A DNA stretch of 64,000 nt from Paracoccaceae bacterium (GTDB lineage Bacteria > Pseudomonadota > Alphaproteobacteria > Rhodobacterales > Rhodobacteraceae), in assembly GCA_014872875.1 (NCBI GenBank), contig WKFI01000011.1, forward strand, positions 186,001-250,000. The letters run 5' to 3'. This document shows, piece by piece, positions 1 through 8,351 of this stretch. Both the position numbers and the translations under genes were made by a program. The first letter of the stretch is position 1; each line of letters opens with the position of its first letter. Under the pieces are notes generated by a model that was not told where the DNA came from, searched no databases, and saw nothing but the letters and a program-made list of their open reading frames with translations.

Positions 1-434
1 CCGGGCGGCGCGATTGGGCGGATGAGCTGGCGCAGATGACCTGCCTGCGCGCATTGGAGCGATCGGAGAGTTACACGCCTGGTACCCATCTGGATCGCTG
101 GCTGTTTCGCCTGACCCGAAATATCTGGCTGAACGAACTGCGATCACGCCGCGTGCGGCAGGGCGCCGGGCTCGTGGCGGTCGAAGAGACCGACATTTCG
201 GATCCCGCACCGGCAATGGAAACGAATATTCTGGCCCGTCAGGTGTTGGACAAGGTGAACCAATTGCCTGCGGCCCAGCGCGAGACGGTCCTTCTCGCCT
301 ATGTCGAAGGCTATAGCTACAAGGAGACCGCCGAGATCCTCGACATCCCGATCGGCACGGTGATGAGCCGCCTGTCCAGCGCGCGGAAATCACTTGCAGA
401 CCTGGGCGCGGACCGGCAAGGACGGGTCGGATGA
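1..434 (+). CDS. ECF-type RNA polymerase sigma factor (5' truncated by window edge)
   Basis: The reading frame is already open at base 3 and continues upstream, so the ATG at 36 in the ORF track is internal. The visible part starts in sigma region 2 (DELAQMTCLRAL, then RLTRNIWLNELRS), has an acidic linker, and ends with region 4 (LPAAQRETVLLAYVEGYSYKETAEIL followed by GTVMSRLSSARKSL), the usual ECF arrangement. It directs core RNA polymerase to a stress regulon that cannot be read from this sequence. Its stop overlaps the start of the anti-sigma gene by four bases (ATGA), indicating translational coupling of the pair. Confidence 0.93.
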   Translation, partial: GRRDWADELAQMTCLRALERSESYTPGTHLDRWLFRLTRNIWLNELRSRRVRQGAGLVAVEETDISDPAPAMETNILARQVLDKVNQLPAAQRETVLLAYVEGYSYKETAEILDIPIGTVMSRLSSARKSLADLGADRQGRVG

Positions 435-1162
435 CACAGCACCGCCTAATAAGCGATGCCGAGCTGACGGCATATCTGGACGGCGAAGCCGAGCCCGAGC
501 TTCTGCGCGAGATCGAGACGCAGCTGGCCACTGATTCCGAGATGCAGACCCGCCTGTCGGCGTTGGAGATCCCGATGGAGGCATTGCGTGTGGGCTTTGA
601 CCGGCAAGTTCAGACCGCGCCAGCCATGCCACCGCTACCAACCGCAGACCGAAGGCGCTTCGGAGTTGTGCCTTTTGCCAGCGGTTTGGCAGCCGGGTTG
701 GCGATCGCCATGATTGCGGGCTGGTTCCTGCGCCCCGCACCTTGGGAAGGCTGGGCACGTTTTGCGGCGGCCTACCAGACACTGTACGTAACCGAAACGC
801 TGGCCTCGGTAGAGGCAAGCCCTGACGACATTGCAAAACAGCTTTCGGAGCTCGGGCAAAGCTTTGGACTGGATCTGACCCCGGTCACAGCTGTCGATGG
901 TATGGAGTTCAAGCGCGGGCAGACGCTGGGCTTCAATGGCAAACCGCTGGCACAGCTGGCCTTCCTGACCCCCGACGGGGTACCGGTGGCCTTTTGCATC
1001 ATTCGTTCAAATGGCGCTGAGACGACTGCGATGCGCAGCGGGGCCATTCAGGGGCTGGCGGCAGCACAATGGAGCCGGGATGGTTATGGTTTCCTGCTGG
1101 TCGGCGGGCAGGATCAGGCCCTGATCGACCGCGCCGCACAGGACCTGTCCCAACAGATCTGA
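431..1162 (+). CDS. Membrane anti-sigma factor
   Basis: This 243-residue protein starts with a short cytoplasmic anti-sigma-like helix region (ISDAELTAYLDGEAEPE, the zinc-finger-family position but without an obvious HxxxCxxC), followed by a single hydrophobic segment near residues 80-96 (GLAAGLAIAMIAGWFL) and a C-terminal domain outside the membrane. Together with the ATGA overlap with the ECF sigma gene this indicates that it sequesters that sigma factor at the inner membrane. The missing zinc ligands suggest a redox-independent release, but this is inference. No protease or regulator for release is seen nearby. Confidence 0.82.
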   Translation: MTQHRLISDAELTAYLDGEAEPELLREIETQLATDSEMQTRLSALEIPMEALRVGFDRQVQTAPAMPPLPTADRRRFGVVPFASGLAAGLAIAMIAGWFLRPAPWEGWARFAAAYQTLYVTETLASVEASPDDIAKQLSELGQSFGLDLTPVTAVDGMEFKRGQTLGFNGKPLAQLAFLTPDGVPVAFCIIRSNGAETTAMRSGAIQGLAAAQWSRDGYGFLLVGGQDQALIDRAAQDLSQQI

Positions 1163-1304
1163 CCCGGCACCGTTCGGCGGAGCGCTTGTTTCCATGTCGC
1201 AAACGATCCCCGACAAAACCCTGATATTATCCAACCCCTGCCGCGTTCTTGCCCAGATTGGGAGACAGAAAGAACCTCGACACGTACTAGCCGAGGACGC
1301 GCCG

Positions 1305-2210
1305 ATGGACCGACTGACCGAAATGGAAGCCTTCGCCAATGTGGTGGATCAGGGAGGTTTCACTGATGCCGCCAAGAAGATGGGTATTTCGAAATCGGCC
1401 GTCTCGAAACATGTTTCGAGCCTTGAGGCCCGCCTGGGCGCACGCTTGCTGAACCGCACCACGCGTCGCGTCAGCCCTACCGAAATCGGCCTGGCCTATT
1501 ACGATCGCGCCCGCCGGGTTCTGAACGATGCCGGTGAAGCAGACGCGCTGGTGACCTCGATGCAATCTGCACCTTCAGGTCTGTTGCGGATTTCGGTTGC
1601 AACCGATTTCGGCGTCAACCACCTGTCACCCGTCTTGTCGGAGTTTCTGGCCGACTTTCCGGACATCACCGTGAACATGGTGCTCAACAATCGCTACGTG
1701 GAACTGATTTCCGAAGGCTTCGACATGGCCGTTCGGATCGGGGAACTGGAAGACAGCACCCTTCGCGCCCGCAAACTGACCGAGACAAACAAACGCATGA
1801 TCGCCAGCCCGGCCTATTTCGAGAAATACGGTCGTCCCCAGAAAATCGACGATCTGAACGAACACAAGCTTCTGCATTACTCGAACCAGTCCAGCGGCAA
1901 CGTCTGGAAGTTGACCGCCCCATCCGGCGAAAAGCGCCAGGTGCGCACGGCCGGATGGTTGAGCGTCAATGACGGACAATCCCTGTTGAACGCCGCAATC
2001 TCGGGATTGGGGATCGCCTATCTGCCCAGCTACCTCTATTCCGACGCGCTGGAACAGGGGCTGGTCGAAGACGCCATGCCATCACTACCCACCGAAACAC
2101 TGGGTATTTACGCGGTCTATCCGCCGGGCCGGTTCACCCAGCCCAAGGTCCGCGCTTTCATCGACTTTCTTATTCACGCCTTTGCCGACAAGGGCCCCAC
2201 CGATTGGTGA
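1305..2210 (+). CDS. LysR family transcriptional regulator
   Basis: The 301-residue product has an N-terminal winged helix-turn-helix (residues about 5-65, with GISKSAVSKHVSSLEARLGARLLNRT split over the recognition helix) and a LysR substrate-binding domain after residue 90. The ORF track extends to 1194, but the start at 1305 (MDRLTEMEAF) gives the standard family N-terminus; the upstream 37 residues look non-coding. The effector is not predictable. It stands alone between the sigma/anti-sigma pair and a terminator, so its target is probably elsewhere. The protein resembles the large CrgA/YafC-like subgroup in its opening sequence. Confidence 0.9.
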   Translation: MDRLTEMEAFANVVDQGGFTDAAKKMGISKSAVSKHVSSLEARLGARLLNRTTRRVSPTEIGLAYYDRARRVLNDAGEADALVTSMQSAPSGLLRISVATDFGVNHLSPVLSEFLADFPDITVNMVLNNRYVELISEGFDMAVRIGELEDSTLRARKLTETNKRMIASPAYFEKYGRPQKIDDLNEHKLLHYSNQSSGNVWKLTAPSGEKRQVRTAGWLSVNDGQSLLNAAISGLGIAYLPSYLYSDALEQGLVEDAMPSLPTETLGIYAVYPPGRFTQPKVRAFIDFLIHAFADKGPTDW

Positions 2211-2257
2211 GACAATTGGAGAAACGGGCCCCGTTTCGTTTCCCTTGGCAAACACCT

Positions 2258-2288
2258 GCCCCGGACAGCGTTCCGGGGCTTTTCTTTT
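2258..2288 (+). terminator. Intrinsic terminator after the LysR gene
   Basis: A seven-base-pair GC stem (GCCCCGG/CCGGGGC, 2258-2264 with 2273-2279) is followed by TTTTCTTTT. A second inverted repeat, GAAACGG..CCGTTTC at 2221-2237, lies just upstream. The genes here are convergent. Confidence 0.85.
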
Positions 2289-2297
2289 GGCCTCGAT

Positions 2298-3260
2298 CTA
2301 TTGAACCAAAAGCACCGCTTCGACCCGACGATTTGCCTGCCGCCCGTCCTGGGTGATATTCGACGCTATGGGGGCCAGGTAACCGACCCCATCCGCTTCG
2401 ACCCGCGCAGGCGCGACGCCATGTTGTTCGATCAACCGCGCCCGCACCGCCTGCGCCCGCCGCCGTGACAGGGATATGTTGTCCTGAAGCGCGCCAACGT
2501 CATCGGTATGCCCGACCAAGGCCAAACGATAAGTGTCATTCGCGCTCAAAAACGCCGCCAGGAGCTCCAACGATTGGTATTGGCCGTCACCAAGCTGCAC
2601 CGCGCCGGTTTCAAAGGCCACGTCAGCAAGAACAACATGACCCTCTGCCAAGAGACGTGCCACCAGGTCGGAGGCCGTGCTCTCGGCCTCGTCCACGTCT
2701 TCTGTCGATTGCGGTCGGCTGGCTGGTCTAACCGGCTGAGCAATCGGCGGCGCATCCGGGATCGTGGCAATTGGTTCCGAACCCACGGATATGACCTGTA
2801 GATAAGCGTTGGCTCCGAATTTGCTAACCAAGACGGTAACGACATCCTCTTCGCCTTTTTGCGCGGTGAGGAACCTGTAATCACCGATATCGACCACCAT
2901 GTCGGGGGCCGGAACCACCTCGACACCAAAGCGGAAGTCGAACCCGCCACACTCCCGATCGCCACAGTCCAGAACAATCTTGTATCCCTGCGCCTCTAAT
3001 TGTTCACGCAAGGGTGCCAGGATCTGCAATGTGCTGGCCACCGCGGCCTCAAGCCGCCAACTGCGCCGGTCTACACGGCCTTCGATCATTTGAACCGGAA
3101 CCGCAACTCCGTCAAAGGGCCCGGTTGGGATCGCGTAGCTGTCGAGTGGACTGATCCGTTCGAATAGAGCACGGGCACCGGCGGGCAGGGTCAGATCCGC
3201 CGCCCCGCCGGGCACCGCCCAGGCGAGACCAAGCAGTGTTATGGCCAGCCTCCGGATCAC
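2298..3260 (-). CDS. OmpA-family outer membrane/periplasmic protein
   Basis: The 320-residue protein has a Sec signal peptide (MIRRLAITLLGLAWAVPGGAA), an uncharacterised middle domain with a Cys pair (CGDRECGG near residue 100), and a C-terminal OmpA-like peptidoglycan-binding domain (LALVGHTDDVG and NISLSRRRAQAVRARL). Such domains bind diaminopimelate in murein. It is the last gene of a four-gene minus-strand operon and overlaps the upstream AhpD-like gene by four bases. The N-terminal part is not a recognisable beta barrel, so it is more likely a periplasmic or lipoprotein-like OmpA-domain protein than a porin. Confidence 0.85.
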   Translation of the reverse strand: MIRRLAITLLGLAWAVPGGAADLTLPAGARALFERISPLDSYAIPTGPFDGVAVPVQMIEGRVDRRSWRLEAAVASTLQILAPLREQLEAQGYKIVLDCGDRECGGFDFRFGVEVVPAPDMVVDIGDYRFLTAQKGEEDVVTVLVSKFGANAYLQVISVGSEPIATIPDAPPIAQPVRPASRPQSTEDVDEAESTASDLVARLLAEGHVVLADVAFETGAVQLGDGQYQSLELLAAFLSANDTYRLALVGHTDDVGALQDNISLSRRRAQAVRARLIEQHGVAPARVEADGVGYLAPIASNITQDGRQANRRVEAVLLVQ

Positions 3261-3829
3261 CGGAATTGCGCGTGGTATTCGTCGTTCGGCTCCATGGCCG
3301 TTGCGCTGGCCACCCGGTTCGACATGTTGAAGAACCCGGTTACATTGGCGATGTCCCAGATATCGCGGTCCGTGAATCCCGCATCCCGCAGGATCTGGCG
3401 GTCCGCTTCTTCGATCTCGGCGCTGGCCGTGGTCATCTTGGCGGCAAAATCCAGCATTGTGCGTTGGCGAAGATCAAGCGGTGCAACGCGATAGTTCATC
3501 ACCAGCATTTCACCCAGTTTCGGATCACCAGACAGCTGCCGCACGGCAGCCCCGTGAGCGACAAGGCAATAAAAGCAGCGATTGATCGAGGACACGACCA
3601 CGGCGATCATCTCGCGCTCAAGCTTGCTGAGACCGCTAGGGGCCAGCATCAGGTCGTTGTACATGCCGGTAAAGGCGTTCAGCTTTTCGATGTCAAAAGC
3701 ATTGGCCTTGAGCACATTCGGCACCATGCCAAGCTTTTCCACGCAGATGTCGAAATACTTCTGCGTCTCGGGCGGCAGCGGGTCCACCATGGGCAGATCC
3801 AAGGCGGTCGGCATCTTCTGATCGGTCAC
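3257..3829 (-). CDS. Peroxidase-related AhpD/CMD-like protein
   Basis: A 190-residue all-helical protein of the carboxymuconolactone decarboxylase/AhpD superfamily, of the 'uncharacterized peroxidase-related enzyme' type. The family redox motif is present as CFYCLVAHG (CxxC followed by H) near residue 85. Members of the superfamily reduce peroxides through the CxxC cysteines, but the substrate of this subgroup is not established. The start is a GTG preceded at a distance by GGAG; an ATG five codons in (MPTALDL) is an alternative. It overlaps the OmpA-like gene by four bases and follows the GNAT gene by six, so they share a transcript. Confidence 0.85.
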   Translation of the reverse strand: MTDQKMPTALDLPMVDPLPPETQKYFDICVEKLGMVPNVLKANAFDIEKLNAFTGMYNDLMLAPSGLSKLEREMIAVVVSSINRCFYCLVAHGAAVRQLSGDPKLGEMLVMNYRVAPLDLRQRTMLDFAAKMTTASAEIEEADRQILRDAGFTDRDIWDIANVTGFFNMSNRVASATAMEPNDEYHAQFR

Positions 3830-3835
3830 GTTCGT

Positions 3836-4564
3836 TCAATCTCCTTGCGGCAAATGTCGATAATGGTACTCTCCCACGCAGGTCATCCCCAGGGAAGCGT
3901 AAAGCCCGTTGGCCCCGTCATTACCCTTCGTACAAATGACCGACAGAGTGTCCGCGCCATTTTCGGCCGCCCAGAAGGCCGCCTGCCGCATCATCCAAGC
4001 GCCCATACCCTGACGACGCTGGTGCGGCAGGATCTCCAGCGCATGAACCATCGCGATACCATCGTGGATACCGCAGAACCCGGCCCCGGCCGGCTTGTCC
4101 TTGTGACGACCAAGAAGCGCAATTTTCGGACACTCGGCCCTGGCCATGATGGCCTGACGCGCAGCCCCGATACCGCCGCTTTCCCAGATTTCTCGACAAA
4201 TCGCCAAGGGCTCCCACACGGCGAAAGTTGTGACCCGGGGGATAACTGTGTCGGTCAGTCGCTCCACCGGGCAGGCCCAAATATTGACCGGATCAAGTAT
4301 CTGGTATCCCCTGTCCGCAAGCTGAGAGTCGAACTTGGTCTGACCGTCACGGATCATGAATTTCGGCCTCTGCCCCAGATCCAGCATGCCGGCCTCGGCT
4401 GCTGTGATCTGTGCTTCCGAGGCGGCATCGGCCTCCAGCGTTGCAGAGGACACACGCGAACCCCCACCCTGCCCTTCGCGCAGAGTGAATGGGCCACAGA
4501 CGACCGTCCGGGCCGCTGGCCAGGTAACATCCACAACTTGATAGAACTTCGGATCCGTCGTCAA
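3836..4564 (-). CDS. GNAT family N-acetyltransferase
   Basis: The 242-residue product has a C-terminal GNAT fold with a recognisable acetyl-CoA loop (HALEILPHQRRQGMGAWMMRQA, R-x-x-G-x-G/A) and the following GADTLSV strand and NGLYASLGM helix. The N-terminal half is less conserved. The start is a TTG that overlaps the stop of the upstream cinA-like gene (TTGA). The acceptor substrate is unknown; the family acetylates amines of proteins or small molecules. It sits in the 5283-2298 operon. Confidence 0.85.
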   Translation of the reverse strand: MTTDPKFYQVVDVTWPAARTVVCGPFTLREGQGGGSRVSSATLEADAASEAQITAAEAGMLDLGQRPKFMIRDGQTKFDSQLADRGYQILDPVNIWACPVERLTDTVIPRVTTFAVWEPLAICREIWESGGIGAARQAIMARAECPKIALLGRHKDKPAGAGFCGIHDGIAMVHALEILPHQRRQGMGAWMMRQAAFWAAENGADTLSVICTKGNDGANGLYASLGMTCVGEYHYRHLPQGD

Positions 4565-5283
4565 AGCTCAAGCTCCCTGGCCAGTTGCGTCATGGCCGCG
4601 TCTACCCGCGCGCCATCGGTGCCCCGGACCACGACATTCGCGCCAAAGGCACCATCTTTCTGGAACGGGTAGCAGCCAATGGAAAGATCCGAAAACGTCG
4701 CGGCCAACGCCGAAAGCGTTCCGGCGATTTCACCCTCGCCGCGCATCACCCGCAAGGTTTGCGACAGAACCGGGTCACCTCCGGACAAGGTCGGCAACAC
4801 GCTTGCAACCATCGCCTGAAAAACCGATGGGACACCTGCCATGACATGCACGTTGCGCAGGGTGAACCCCGGCGCCGAGGACACCGGGTTTTCAATCAGA
4901 TCGGCCCCGTCAGGGATCCGCGCCATTCGCAGCCTGGCCTCGTTCAGCTCCAGCCCGGTGGTGGCATAGTGTTTCTCGAGGATGGCCCGGGCATCGTCGC
5001 GCACATCCAGATGCGCGCCAAAAGCCTGGGCAATACAATCGGCAGTAATGTCATCATGGGTGGGCCCGATCCCGCCCGAGGTGAAGACATTGTCATAGGC
5101 GTCTGACAATTGCCGGACCGCGAGAACGATAGCATCCGCATCATCGCTGACCACGCGAACCTCCTTGAGGTCGATCCCGTGCTTGGTCAACTCACCGGCG
5201 AGGTAGTACATGTTCGCATCACGTGTCCGGCCGGACAGGATTTCATCGCCAATCACCAACATCGCAGCTGTGGGGTTTGCCAT
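4561..5283 (-). CDS. Molybdopterin-binding domain protein (CinA N-terminal/MoaB-like)
   Basis: The 240-residue protein is a stand-alone MoCF_biosynth domain: VIGDEILSGRTRDAN at residues 8-22 and TSGGIGPTHDDIT near 65, as in CinA and MoaB/Mog. The CinA C-terminal amidase domain is absent. The ORF track runs on to 6171, but the ATG at 5283 has a GAGGGAG box seven bases upstream and gives the family N-terminus. Members of the short form are annotated 'competence/damage-inducible protein A' or molybdopterin-binding protein; a direct role in cofactor synthesis is not shown. First gene of the four-gene operon, divergent from sfsA. Confidence 0.87.
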   Translation of the reverse strand: MANPTAAMLVIGDEILSGRTRDANMYYLAGELTKHGIDLKEVRVVSDDADAIVLAVRQLSDAYDNVFTSGGIGPTHDDITADCIAQAFGAHLDVRDDARAILEKHYATTGLELNEARLRMARIPDGADLIENPVSSAPGFTLRNVHVMAGVPSVFQAMVASVLPTLSGGDPVLSQTLRVMRGEGEIAGTLSALAATFSDLSIGCYPFQKDGAFGANVVVRGTDGARVDAAMTQLARELEL

Positions 5284-5346
5284 GACCATTCTCCCTCGTC
5301 TTGCGCAATCTTGCGCCGGTGCCCCGGCAGGTATAGGCCAGCACTC

Positions 5347-6048
5347 ATGCGCTTTGAAACCCCTCTTGTCCCCGCCCGGCTGATCCGTCGCTACAAACGC
5401 TTTCTGGCTGATTGCACGCTGGAAGACGGGCGCGAGATTACGGCCCATTGCGCCAATCCCGGATCGATGATGGGGTTGGCCGAACCGGGCATGAAAATCT
5501 GGCTGGAACCCAATGACGACCCGAAGAAGAAGCTGAAATACGGCTGGCGATTGGTCGATCACGAAAACGGCCATTTCACGGGGGTCGATACGTCGGTGCC
5601 GAACCGAGCGTTGAAAGCCGCCTTGCAGGCTCGCCAGATCCCGGAACTGGCCGCCTATGATACCGTGCGGGCCGAGGTCAAATATGGCGAAAAGAGTCGC
5701 ATAGACTTTCTGCTGACCGCTTCGGGCTTGTCCGACTGCTATGTCGAGGTGAAAAGCGTGACCCTGTCGCGCCAGCCCGGCCTGGCCGAGTTTCCCGACA
5801 GCGTGACGGCCCGCGGGACCAAACATCTGGGTGAACTGTCCGCGATGGTGGCCAAAGGGCATCGCGCTGTCATGCTGTACCTGGTGCAACGCAGCGATTG
5901 CGATCGCTTCCAACTGGCGGCCGATATCGACCCAACCTACGCTGACGCCTTTGCCAAAGCTGCAGCCGGCGGTGTAGAGCGGCTTGTCTATTCCACCAGC
6001 ATTTCGCCCGATGCCGTAGATTTGGGGCCGGTTTTGACGGCTGTGTGA
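5347..6048 (+). CDS. sfsA: SfsA, sugar fermentation stimulation protein homologue
   Basis: The 233-residue product matches SfsA in length and signature sequences: an N-terminal OB-like part (LIRRYKRFLADCTL, AHCANPGSM) and a nuclease-fold C-terminal half (SRIDFLL, CYVEVKSVTL, FPDSVTARGTKHL). In E. coli SfsA was described as a DNA-binding protein affecting maltose metabolism; the fold points to a nuclease, and the real role is uncertain. The ATG at 5347 was chosen over the track's 5110 because it gives the family N-terminus. It is divergent from the cinA-like operon and precedes map. Confidence 0.93.
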   Translation: MRFETPLVPARLIRRYKRFLADCTLEDGREITAHCANPGSMMGLAEPGMKIWLEPNDDPKKKLKYGWRLVDHENGHFTGVDTSVPNRALKAALQARQIPELAAYDTVRAEVKYGEKSRIDFLLTASGLSDCYVEVKSVTLSRQPGLAEFPDSVTARGTKHLGELSAMVAKGHRAVMLYLVQRSDCDRFQLAADIDPTYADAFAKAAAGGVERLVYSTSISPDAVDLGPVLTAV

Positions 6049-6118
6049 CAGTGTGGGGCATCTGTAGCTCTGGCCCTTCGGAGGAATTGGCCTTACATAC
6101 AGAGGACAAGACGCAGCG

Positions 6119-6943
6119 ATGGAGCCCATCTTGAACAGAGAAAACCGCGGCCGCATGACCAAGGACGGCATCCGGATCTATGAACAGGCTGACTTTGCCG
6201 GCATGCATGTTGCCGGCGAACTTGCTGCGCGCATTCTGGACGACATCGCCCCACATGTGTTTCCGGGTCAGAGCACCGGGGAAATCGACCGGCTGATCAC
6301 CCAGATGGTTGAAGACGCAGGCGCCAAATCTGCCACTATCGGCTACAAGGGCTACCAGCACGCCAGCTGTATTTCGGTCAACCACGTGGTCTGCCACGGA
6401 ATCCCGGGGCCGAAAACGCTGAAGGATGGCGACATCCTGAACATCGATGTCACCGTGATCGTCGATGGTTGGTTCGGCGATACGTCTCGCATGTTCGTGG
6501 CCGGAAAACTGCCGCGTAAGGCCGAACGCCTGGTGCAGGTCACCCATGATGCCCTGATGAAGGGGATCGAGATGGTCAAGCCCGGCAATACTTTCGGCGA
6601 TATCGGCCATGCCATTCAAAGCTTTGTCGAAGCGCACCGGATGAGTGTTGTCCGCGATTTCTGCGGTCATGGGCTGGGCCGTGTGTTCCACGCCCCCCCC
6701 AACGTGCTGCATTATGGCCGCCCCGGCACCGGTGCGGTGCTGGAAGAAGGTATGTTCTTTACCATTGAACCCATGGTCAATCTGGGGCGCCCCGAGACCA
6801 AGGTTCTGGCCGATGATTGGACCGCCGTGACCCGCGACAAATCCCTTTCGGCACAGTTTGAACATTCGGTCGGCGTCACTTCGAGCGGGGTCGAGATCTT
6901 TACCCTGTCGCCCGCCGGCAAGTTTCACCCCACTTACGGCTGA
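6119..6943 (+). CDS. map: Type I methionine aminopeptidase
   Basis: The 274-residue protein removes the initiator Met from nascent proteins. The five metal ligands of the pita-bread fold are in place: two Asp in NIDVTVIVDGWFGDTSRMF, His in CGHGLGRVFH, Glu in FTIEPM and Glu in FEHSVGV. HASCISVNHVVCHGIP, the substrate-His segment, is also present. Length fits type Ia enzymes without the extra zinc-finger N-terminus. The track start at 6119 is kept; an ATG 12 codons in (MTKDG) is an alternative. A double-hairpin repeat follows the stop. Confidence 0.95.
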   Translation: MEPILNRENRGRMTKDGIRIYEQADFAGMHVAGELAARILDDIAPHVFPGQSTGEIDRLITQMVEDAGAKSATIGYKGYQHASCISVNHVVCHGIPGPKTLKDGDILNIDVTVIVDGWFGDTSRMFVAGKLPRKAERLVQVTHDALMKGIEMVKPGNTFGDIGHAIQSFVEAHRMSVVRDFCGHGLGRVFHAPPNVLHYGRPGTGAVLEEGMFFTIEPMVNLGRPETKVLADDWTAVTRDKSLSAQFEHSVGVTSSGVEIFTLSPAGKFHPTYG

Positions 6944-6963
6944 ACCCTGGGGCTGAGATAGGA

Positions 6964-7017
6964 TGGGGGCGCTGCCCCCCGTCGTGGCCAGCCACGACTC
7001 CCCCGAGGTATTTTGAA
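6964..7017 (+). repeat. Double-hairpin intergenic repeat, copy 1
   Basis: A GGGGGCGCTGCCCCC hairpin is followed by a perfect 8-bp hairpin GTCGTGGC-ca-GCCACGAC and the tail CTCCCCCGAGGTATTTTGA. The same layout occurs at 33662-33717 and 55011-55062. It lies about 20 bases after the map stop on the same strand. Confidence 0.8.
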
Positions 7018-7038
7018 CCAAAAAGAAGCAGGCGCAGG

Positions 7039-7698
7039 TTACAGACCGACCAGCGGTGGAACTTGGTCCATGCGTTGAAACGGCGTGGCGCCGTGCTGGG
7101 TCAGACGTTCAGCTGCGCCCGATGGCGCAAATCCGAGGCAGCGCATACCGGCGCGATGTGCCGCCAGCGCTCCGGTCGGGCTGTCTTCGATGACAACGCA
7201 ATCGGTGGCGTTCAGGTCAAAATGCTCGGCCGCAGCCAAAAACAGGCCCGGATCCGGTTTGGCCGTCTTCAACTCATGGGCCGAGAACATTCGTCCTTGA
7301 AACCTATCCCACAGGCCATTCTGGCCGAGAGTGATCCGCATCTTGTCACGACTGCCATTTGAGGCAACGCAGGTATTGACCCCAGCCTTGTCCAAAGCGG
7401 CCAACAACTCTGAAATTCCATCGATCAGGTCAACTCCCGCCCGAAGCGCGGCGTAAGTCTCGGCATAGACCTCCTCGATCCACGTGTCAGGCAGCTTTGC
7501 GCCTTTGTCACGGGCCTTGGACATCGCCCCGGCCATGGTTGAACCGACAAACAGATCCATGCTCTGTGCCACTGTCAGCTGCAAGCCATAGCGCGCCAGA
7601 TTGTCCACCATGACCTGATTGGACACTGGTTCACTGTCCACCAGGACACCATCGCAGTCAAAGATGATCAGTTTCGGTTTCAGAGAGGTTTGCAACAT
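7039..7698 (-). CDS. HAD-superfamily hydrolase, phosphoglycolate phosphatase/beta-phosphoglucomutase type
   Basis: The 219-residue protein carries all HAD motifs: I = FDCDGVLVDSE, II = ASNGS, III = KPDPGLF, IV = VIEDSPTG. The cap between residues 20 and 90 is helical, as in subfamily IA phosphatases and mutases. The start at 7698 (MLQTSLKPK) is preferred because the track's 7812 start would run into rsmD and add residues without homology. The product hydrolyses a small phosphorylated metabolite that cannot be named. Last gene after the oxidoreductase and rsmD. Confidence 0.88.
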   Translation of the reverse strand: MLQTSLKPKLIIFDCDGVLVDSEPVSNQVMVDNLARYGLQLTVAQSMDLFVGSTMAGAMSKARDKGAKLPDTWIEEVYAETYAALRAGVDLIDGISELLAALDKAGVNTCVASNGSRDKMRITLGQNGLWDRFQGRMFSAHELKTAKPDPGLFLAAAEHFDLNATDCVVIEDSPTGALAAHRAGMRCLGFAPSGAAERLTQHGATPFQRMDQVPPLVGL

Positions 7699-7790
7699 GT
7701 CCGCATGATCCGCTGTAAAGTTGATCAGACCATCTGGTGAAACCAAGCCAGATGCAAATCCCGGATCAGCAGATCCTTGCCCGGACTGTT

Positions 7791-8351
7791 TCAGGCCGAA
7801 ACACTGCGCCACATCAAGGTGATACTGGTATCACCATAGCGGCGCGTGTCGTGCAGCTCAAACCCGCCGGGCGGGGACATGGGCGCGTTTTCTTCCCACA
7901 CGATCAGCGCCTCATCTGCAATCCAACCACCGGCCACAGCTTGTTTCAGCGCCTTTTCGCCCAGAGCTTTGCCATAGGGAGGATCCAGAAAAATCAGGTC
8001 GTAGGGTGCATCAGGATTGGCCCCCAAACGCGTGGCATCCCGGCGCACGATCGAACAGCTTTCCCCGGCCCGACAGATCCCGACATTCTTGCGGATCAGG
8101 CCCAAGGACACACGCCCGTCATCAACAAAAGTGGCATGGTCGGCACCGCGGGACAACGCTTCCAGTCCCAATGCGCCGGTTCCGGCAAACAGATCCAGCA
8201 CACGGGCGCCGGGAATGACGTCGGTATGGTTCAGCACATTAAACAGGCTTTCCCGGACCCGGTCCGTGGTCGGGCGGAGATGCGCACCTGCATCACCTTT
8301 TCCGACCGGGGCCAAAGCCCGGCCCCGGAAATCGCCTGCGATGATCCTCAC
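7791..8351 (-). CDS. rsmD: 16S rRNA (guanine966-N2)-methyltransferase RsmD
   Basis: The 186-residue enzyme methylates N2 of G966 in 16S rRNA using S-adenosylmethionine. The opening MRIIAGDFRGR, the binding segment RPTTDRVRESLFN, the SAM loop LDLFAGTGALGLEALSRGA and the catalytic FLDPPYG (the [DN]PPY motif) are diagnostic. Its start overlaps the stop of the flavoprotein reductase gene by four bases (8348-8351), so it is translated as part of that operon although the functions are unrelated. Confidence 0.95.
   Translation of the reverse strand: MRIIAGDFRGRALAPVGKGDAGAHLRPTTDRVRESLFNVLNHTDVIPGARVLDLFAGTGALGLEALSRGADHATFVDDGRVSLGLIRKNVGICRAGESCSIVRRDATRLGANPDAPYDLIFLDPPYGKALGEKALKQAVAGGWIADEALIVWEENAPMSPPGGFELHDTRRYGDTSITLMWRSVSA

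Noticed and set aside
3236-4672. 478-aa plus-strand ORF over the AhpD-like and GNAT genes
   Set aside because: Antisense shadow; the minus-strand genes have motifs and ribosome sites.
4561-6171. Long form (536 aa) of the CinA-like protein
   Set aside because: The extra N-terminus lies antisense to sfsA and has no homology-like features; the internal ATG has a good ribosome site.
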